Origin: Symsagittifera roscoffensis | Taxonomy: Eukaryota; Xenacoelomorpha; Acoela; Convolutidae | Direction of reading: 5' to 3' | Assembly: GCF_963678635.1 (NCBI RefSeq) | Contig: NC_087063.1 | Location: 18,829,814-18,893,813, forward strand | Length of the DNA stretch: 64,000 nucleotides | Part shown: positions 15,101-24,100 of the stretch, in pieces | Layout of the letters: every line of letters starts with the position of its first letter | Position numbering within the stretch: position 1 is the first letter of the stretch | The notes under the pieces: generated by a model | What the model was told of the DNA's origin: nothing | The model's input: the letters and a program-made list of their open reading frames with translations, nothing else | Databases searched by the model: none | Program-made: the position numbers and the translations under genes

Positions 15101-18100
15101 TCGCTCCCATCTGAGTTGACCCGCGCCTTACGTCCTCTTAATAGACTTAGTGTTTTCAAGGCCTCTGAGTTGAAAACTTTTCTGCTCTACTTTTCACCAA
15201 TAGTTTTCGCGCCTTTCATGACTGAGCATCAAGGAAACCTTCGAGACTTGAGTTACATGGTTTATGCACCCAGGTCTCCAAAGTTTCCAATAATTGAACG
15301 CAAAATAAGAATTTGGCTATTTAAAAAACCAAAAACTTTTCTTTCCTAAAGCACACGAATAGTTTAAACTAAAGCATACGAAAATTTAGCTAGTAGATTT
15401 CAAAAATAGTGATGAAATTTCGTTGAAAAACGGTAAAAATTTCGAAGAATGAAGTATGCCGAAGTTTTCTACAGAGAATCGGGAGAAAAAGATTTCATAT
15501 GGAAATCTAAGCACCCTCTTAGTTTGAATGAACTATCAACTTCAGAAACAATAGATTAATTTTTGAAGAAAGAATTTCCGTTAAAAGGGGCAAACCTGGC
15601 TATTTTCTAAGGCCCGTTTTTTCTAAAACTAAGGGCATAGTCATTTCCGCAGGTAAGCTGCGCATAACTACTTTCTTTTGGTCGAACTCTTAAACTCCGA
15701 CTTGGCAGGGTAGTTTTTGAGTCAAAAAATTAACCTAAATGTCAAAAAATGAGCTTGTTTGAGACCATGAATTTTTCTACCAAACTTAGGTGAAAACCAC
15801 TCGAGAAATTGAGATCTCCGCTCCGTGATCTGTTCTTTTGATTGAAATCTTCATCCCAGCTTTGTGCATTTAATATTTGCAAGAAAATGAAAAAATTCAA
15901 AACAGGACAATAATCCCCTACTGAAACTTTCGAGAGCCATAGAAGGTGGGGTAGAATGAAAAGAGACTAGCAAAACAAGCAGGCACAGAGAAAAGCAGCC
16001 TGCTCGTCCATTGGTACCATCTTATTGAAAAAAAAACGAAATAATTTAAGAAAAAATGAAATTTCTGCAAAAAGGGCAAATTTTTCCAAAACGCCGCAAA
16101 AAAACAATAAATTCTATAAATTTTTGAGGTGGGTGGTTTTTGTCAAACAGAACTTCACACTGGCCAAAAATAAAGCAACAAAATTTACTACTAAATTACC
16201 TACGCTTAAATAGGCTTAAATATGATTAAACAAATATACCAAAAGTGCCACCAAGTGAGCACTTTTATTTGCGACTTAGGTGTACAAAAAACTCTTCGTC
16301 ATAACATACTAGATTTCGCTTGTGTAAACACTGACTAATCGCCAGTATAATTATCGCATGGTAAAGATTGCCGTGCGCATCAACCGACGGAAGAAAATTT
16401 CCGAAAAAAAAAGCCGACAAAACTAAACTGAAGGACGATAGTCCGAAACATCTTAAAAAGAATGAAACACAAAAGAAAGCCGCTTAAAAAAAACGACTTG
16501 GTAAAATCACCACCAAAATAAAAAGCAAAATTCGAACAGGACATATTTTTAAACTGCTACCATGCACAAAATGTCTGTTGCAGTAAACTTGTTAGTATAT
16601 TAAGGTGGCAATCGATTAGTATTTACCAATGACCAACTGTTTTAAAAGCCGATCAAATATTTTCGTTACCAGAACAAAAATCCACAGTTGATGCCAAAGT
16701 AGACGCCGTACGGTTTACTTGATAAATCAAATACAAAGCAGTCTGCATATTGTATGTTATAAATCTACCCTAATCCTTTGATACAATTGATCATTCTGCC
16801 AAATGTATGGGTTAAGGGAACATGTTCATGCAAAGCTAAGCTTTATCTCTAAATGTTTCCCGTCGAGATATTTTGACAGACCTGAAAAAAGTGGAAACAG
16901 AAGGATCAGTAAAAAGCTCAAACCTAATTCTACTCGATATAGATGATGTTCGTGAGGCTATAGAGAAAATGAAAATCGTTTTTTTTTTTCAGCTGAAGCT
17001 AAATGCCTAAATTGAGAAATCAGAAGTTTTGAAAGCGAAAAAGTGATTTTACAGAGTGATCAAATCAGATAGCCGCAAATCCGACTTTACGCAAAACCCT
17101 AATTCCTCTGCTTAAAAAAACATAATCTGCTTGAGTAAAAATTAAAACTACTACCCACTCTTTCAATTGAATTCTTTATTTCAGACTTGGCTGGGTAACT
17201 TTCGAAAAAACTTTCCAATAATTGAACGAAAAATAAAAATTTGACTATAAGCCCCTACTGAAACTTTGGAGGGCCATAGAAGGTGGGGTAGAATGAAAAG
17301 AGACTAGCAAAACACGCAGGCACAGAGAAAAGCAGCCTGCTCGTCCATTGGTACCATCTTATTGAAAAAAAAAACGAAATACTTTAAAAATGAAATTTCT
17401 GCAAAAAGGGCAAATTTTTCCAAAACGCCGCAACGAAAAACAATAAATACTATAAATTTTTGAGGTGGGTGGTTTTTGTCAAACAGAACTTCACACTGGC
17501 CAAAAATAAAGCAACAAAATATACTACTAAATTGCCTATGCTTAAATAGCGTGTAAAGCACCTCCGGTGCATCGAATTTCTGAAAACTCATTCAACCGCA
17601 TATTTTGGAATTAACTAAGAAACGTCAATCTCAGAAACTAAAAGCAATTGAACAGTCGCATTTCAACGCAAGATTTGATACTCCAGAGAGAACTCGTACA
17701 ATAGCCAACTTTAAATTTCTAAAAAAAAAAAAGATATTTTTTTGAAAACCAGAAAAAAGGTCATACCTCGAAAACTACCAAGATTTGAGCAGCCTTATTT
17801 AAACATAATACACGCAACCCTTGATAGTACTCTAGCGGCACACAACTACAGGGTTGCGAATTTTAATTTTGTGAATTATTTTGTAATTTTAGTTTTCTGA
17901 AAACTTCTGAAAAACACACAAAAATCGTCGTACCTCGTGAATTGAAACGAATTGGGCATTCTTAATTGGAAGCCGAATTCGCCACCCCTGAGATTACACT
18001 GACAGCCCTCAACTACAGGCTAGGAATTTCAGATTTTGAAAAGATGAGAAGAGGTTGAATTTAAGTAACAAAACCGTCATATCCTGAAAACTAACAAAAA

Positions 18101-21100
18101 TTGAGTACTCAGATTTGGAGGCAAGTTTTGCAACCCCTGAGAAGCTGAGGCTATCCTGAGAGACCCCACTACAGACTTCAGAAATTCAAATTTTTAAGAA
18201 AAAAAATAAATTTAAGTTTTTTTTCAAAAAATCATTAAAAACGTCATCTCTCGATAATACAAAGATTTGAGCAGTCATATTTGGAGGCAAGATTCGCAGC
18301 ACCAGAGAGTACCCTCAGAGTTTCCAACAACAGGATTGAGATCTTCACAATGTTCTGGAACTTTTCAAACTAAGTTTTTTTGAAAATTATTGAAAAAATC
18401 ATAAAAAACGTCGTCTCGAAAATTACAAGGATTTGAGAAGTAAGATTTGGAGGCAAGATTCGCAACCCCAGAGAGTACCCTGACAAAAATCTCGAAAATT
18501 TCCGTATCTCGTACGCTAAAACGATTTGCTTATTCATATATGGAGGCCCGAATCGCATAACCTGGGAAAACCACTAACTATTGGATTGCTAATTTCAAAC
18601 TTGATGAAATAAACACTGAAATTAAACTGGAAATTGAAAAAAAAAGATCTTAACCATTGCAATATGCCAATATGCGAGATAGCGTAAACGTGCAAAATTT
18701 TTTTGTTAAACATGCAAAAATAATACGTTGAAAAAGCTTGGCGAGATAGTGAAGCCCGCATTTAAATATATAATAGATTGAACAGAAATATACCAAAAGT
18801 GCCACCAAGTGAGCACTTTTATTTGCAACTTAGGTTTAAAAAACTCTTCGTAATAACATACTAGATTTCGCTTGTGTAAACACTGACTAATCGCCAGTAT
18901 AATTATCGCATGGTAAAGATTTCCGTGCGCATCAACCGACGGAAGAAAATTTCCGAAAAAAAATGCCGACAAAACTTAACTGACGGACGATAGTCCGAAA
19001 CATCTTAAATGAAACACAAAAGAAAGCCGCTGAAAAAAAACGACTTGGTAAAATCACCACCAAAATCCACCAAAATAAAAGGCAAATTCGAACAGGACAT
19101 ATTTTTAAACTGCTACCATGCACAAAATGTCTGTTGCAGTAAATTTGTTAGTATATTAAGGTGGCAATCGATTAGTATTTACCAATGACCAACTGTTTTA
19201 AAAGCCGATCAAATATTTTCGTTACCAGAACAAAAATCCACAGTTGATGCCAAAGTAGACGCCGTAGGGTTTACTTGATAAATCAAATACAAAGCAGTCT
19301 GCATATTGTATGTTATAAAACTACCCTAAGCCTTTGATACAATTGATCATTCTATTTTACCAGCAAAAAGCCAAATGTATGGGTTAAGGGAACATGTTCA
19401 TGCAAAGCTAAGCTTTATCTCTAATTGTTTCCCGTCGAGATATTTTGACAGACCTGAAAAAAAGTGGAAACAGAAGGATCAGTAAAAAGCTCAAACCTAA
19501 TTCTACTCGATATAGATGATGTTCGTGAGGCTATAGAGAGAATGAAAATCGTTTTTTTAGCTGAAGCTAAATGCCTAAATTGAGAAATCAGAAGTTTTGA
19601 AAACGAAAAAGTGATTTTACAGAGTGATCAAATCAGATAGCCGCAAATCGGACTTTACGCAAAACCCTAATTCCTCTGCTTAAAAAGAGATATCTGCTTG
19701 AGTAAAAATCAAAACTACTACCCGCTCTTTCAATTGAATTCTTTATTTTAGACTTGGCTGGGTAACTTTCGAAAAAACTTTCCAATAATTGAACGAAAAA
19801 TAAAAATTTGACTATAAGCCCCTACTGAAACTTTGGAGGGCCATAGAAGGTGGGGTAGAATGAAAAGAGACTAGCAAAACACGCAGGCACAGAGAAAAGC
19901 AGCCTGCTCGTCCATTGGTACCATCTTATTGAAAAAAAAAAAAACGAAATACTTTAAAAATGAAATTTCTGCAAAAAGGGCAAATTTTTCCAAAACGCCG
20001 CAACGAAAAACAATAAATACTATAAATTTTTGAGGTGGGTGGTTTTTGTCAAACAGAACTTCACACTGGCCAAAAATAAAGCAACAAAATATACTACTAA
20101 ATTGCCTATGCTTAAATAGCGTGTACAGCACCTCCGGTGCATCGAATTTCTGAAAACTCATTCAACCGCATATTTTGGAATTAACTAAGAAACGTCAATC
20201 TCAGAAACTAAAAGCAATTGAACAGTCGCATTTCAACGCAAGATTTGATACTCCAGAGAGAACTCGTACAATAGCCAACTTTAAATTTCTAAAAAAAAAA
20301 AGATATTTTTTTGAAAACCAGAAAAAAGGTCATACCTCGAAAACTACCAAGATTTGAGCAGCCTTATTTAAACATAATACACGCAACCCTTGATAGTACT
20401 CTAGCGGCACACAACTACAGGGTTGCGAATTTTAATTTTGTGAATTATTTTGTAATTTTAGTTTTCTGAAAACTTCTGAAAAAAACACAAAAATCGTCGT
20501 ACCTCGTGAATTGAAACGAATTGGGCATTCTTAATTGGAAGCCGAATTCGCCACCCCTGAGATTACACTGACAGCCCTCAACTACAGGCTAGGAATTTCA
20601 GATTTTGAAAAGATGAGAAGAGGTTGAATTTAAGTAACAAAACCGTCATATCCTGATAACTAACAAAATTTGAGTACTCAGATTTGGAGGCAAGTTTTGC
20701 AACCCCTGAGAAGCTGAGGCTATCCTGAGAGACCCCACTACAGACTTCAGAAATTCAAATTTTTAAGAAAAAAAATAAATTTAAGTTTTTTTTTCAAAAA
20801 ATCATTAAAAACGTCATCTCTCGATAATACAAAGATTTGAGCAGTCATATTTGGAGGCAAGATTCGCAGCACCAGAGAGTACCCTCAGAGTTTCCAACAA
20901 CAGGATTGAGATCTTCACAATGTTCTGGAACTTTTCAAACTAAGTTTTTTTGAAAATTATTGAAAAAATCATAAAAAACGTCGTCTCGAAAATTACAAGG
21001 ATTTGAGAAGTAAGATTTGGAGGCAAGATTCGCAACCCCAGAGAGTACCCTGACAAAAATCTCGAAAATTTCCGTATCTCGTACGCTAAAACGATTTGCT

Positions 21101-24100
21101 TATTCATATATGGAGGCCCGAATCGCATAACCTGGGAAAACCACTAACTATTGGATTGCTAATTTCAAACTTGATGAAATAAACACTGAAATTAAACTGG
21201 AAATTGAAAAAAAAAGATCTTAACCATTGCAATATGCCAATATGCGAGATAGCGTAAACGTGCAAAATTTTTTTGTTAAACATGCAAAAATAATACGTTG
21301 AAAAAGCTTGGCGAGATAGTGAAGCCCGCATTTAAATATATAATAGATTGAACAGAAATATACCAAAAGTGCCACCAAGTGAGCACTTTTATTTGCAACT
21401 TAGGTTTAAAAAACTCTTCGTAATAACATACTAGATTTCGCTTGTGTAAACACTGACTAATCGCCAGTATAATTATCGCATGGTAAAGATTTCCGTGCGC
21501 ATCAACCGACGGAAGAAAATTTCCGAAAAAAAATGCCGACAAAACTTAACTGACGGACGATAGTCCGAAACATCTTAAATGAAACACAAAAGAAACACAA
21601 AAGAAAGCCGCTGAAAAAAAACGACTTGGTAAAATCACCACCAAAATCCACCAAAATAAAAGGCAAATTCGAACAGGACATATTTTTAAACTGCTACCAT
21701 GCACAAAATGTCTGTTGCAGTAAATTTGTTAGTATATTAAGGTGGCAATCGATTAGTATTTACCAATGACCAACTGTTTTAAAAGCCGATCAAATATTTT
21801 CGTTACCAGAACAAAAATCCACAGTTGATGCCAAATTAGACGCCGTAGGGTTTACTTGATAAATCAAATACAAAGCAGTCTGCATATTGTATGTTATAAA
21901 ACTACCCTAAGCCTTTGATACAATTGATCATTCTATTTTACCAGCAAAAAGCCAAATGTATGGGTTAAGGGAACATGTTCATGCAAAGCTAAGCTTTATC
22001 TCTAATTGTTTCCCGTCGAGATATTTTGACAGACCTGAAAAAAGTGGAAACAGAAGGATCAGTAAAAAGCTCAAACCTAATTCTACTCGATATAGATGAT
22101 GTTCGTGAGGCTATAGAGAGAATGAAAATCGTTTTTTTAGCTGAAGCTAAATGCCTAAATTGAGAAATCAGAAGTTTTGAAAACGAAAAAGTGATTTTAC
22201 AGAGTGATCAAATCAGATAGCCGCAAATCGGACTTTACGCAAAACCCTAATTCCTCTGCTTAAAAAGAGATATCTGCTTGAGTAAAAATCAAAACTACTA
22301 CCCGCTCTTTCAATTGAATTCTTTATTTCAGACTTGGCTGGGTAACTTTCGAAAAAACTTTCCAATAATTGAACGAAAAATAAAAATTTGACTATAAGCC
22401 CCTACTGAAACTTTGGAGGGCCATAGAAGGTGGGGTAGAATGAAAAGAGACTAGCAAAACACGCAGGCACAGAGAAAAGCAGCCTGCTCGTCCATTGGTA
22501 CCATCTTATTGAAAAAAAAAACGAAATACTTTAAAAATGAAATTTCTGCAAAAAGGGCAAATTTTTCCAAAACGCCGCAACGAAAAACAATAAATACTAT
22601 AAATTTTTGAGGTGGGTGGTTTTTGTCAAACAGAACTTCACACTGGCCAAAAATAAAGCAACAAAATATACTACTAAATTGCCTATGCTTAAATAGCGTG
22701 TACAGCACCTCCGGTGCATCGAATTTCTGAAAACTCATTCAACCGCATATTTTGGAATTAACTAAGAAACGTCAATCTCAGAAACTAAAAGCAATTGAAC
22801 AGTCGCATTTCAACGCAAGATTTGATACTCCAGAGAGAACTCGTACAATAGCCAACTTTAAATTTCTAAAAAAAAAAAGATATTTTTTTGAAAACCAGAA
22901 AAAAGGTCATACCTCGAAAACTACCAAGATTTGAGCAGCCTTATTTAAACATAATACACGCAACCCTTGATAGTACTCTAGCGGCACACAACTACAGGGT
23001 TGCGAATTTTAATTTTGTGAATTATTTTGTAATTTTAGTTTTCTGAAAACTTCTGAAAAAAACACAAAAATCGTCGTACCTCGTGAATTGAAACGAATTG
23101 GGCATTCTTAATTGGAAGCCGAATTCGCCACCCCTGAGATTACACTGACAGCCCTCAACTACAGGCTAGGAATTTCAGATTTTGAAAAGATGAGAAGAGG
23201 TTGAATTTAAGTAACAAAACCGTCATATCCTGATAACTAACAAAATTTGAGTACTCAGATTTGGAGGCAAGTTTTGCAACCCCTGAGAAGCTGAGGCTAT
23301 CCTGAGAGACCCCACTACAGACTTCAGAAATTCAAATTTTTAAGAAAAAAAATAAATTTAAGTTTTTTTTCAAAAAATCATTAAAAACGTCATCTCTCGA
23401 TAATACAAAGATTTGAGCAGTCATATTTGGAGGCAAGATTCGCAGCACCAGAGAGTACCCTCAGAGTTTCCAACAACAGGATTGAGATCTTCACAATGTT
23501 CTGGAACTTTTCAAACTAAGTTTTTTTGAAAATTATTGAAAAAATCATAAAAAACGTCGTCTCGAAAATTACAAGGATTTGAGAAGTAAGATTTGGAGGC
23601 AAGATTCGCAACCCCAGAGAGTACCCTGACAAAAATCTCGAAAATTTCCGTATCTCGTACGCTAAAACGATTTGCTTATTCATATATGGAGGCCCGAATC
23701 GCATAACCTGGGAAAACCACTAACTATTGGATTGCTAATTTCAAACTTGATGAAATAAACACTGAAATTAAACTGGAAATTGAAAAAAAAAGATCTTAAC
23801 CATTGCAATATGCCAATATGCGAGATAGCGTAAACGTGCAAAATTTTTTTGTTAAACATGCAAAAATAATACGTTGAAAAAGCTTGGCGAGATAGTGAAG
23901 CCCGCATTTAAATATATAATAGATTGAACAGAAATATACCAAAAGTGCCACCAAGTGAGCACTTTTATTTGCAACTTAGGTTTAAAAAACTCTTCGTAAT
24001 AACATACTAGATTTCGCTTGTGTAAACACTGACTAATCGCCAGTATAATTATCGCATGGTAAAGATTTCCGTGCGCATCAACCGACGGAAGAAAATTTCC

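Larger units (their letters stand above)
7371..15350. repeat. Tandem array of three 3.2-3.5 kb units (L units) in ETFDH intron 2
   Basis: The landmark GTCCTACCATGACTCGACCA recurs at about 7,371, 10,621 and 14,071. Unit 1 (3.25 kb) and unit 2 (3.45 kb) run the full length; unit 3 follows the same order to about 15,290 and then diverges. Each full unit contains, in order: a conserved 480-bp non-coding block, the transposase site, two RT scraps about 760 bp apart, and a tail with a GGCGTAGCCG..TTAATCACGG motif. Unit 1 lacks about 555 bp of transposase that units 2 and 3 have, and has its own 145-bp tandem duplication of the tail (starting about 9,965 and 10,110). The units differ by scattered substitutions and indels, so the array is older than the S array to its right. 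Confidence 0.8.
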
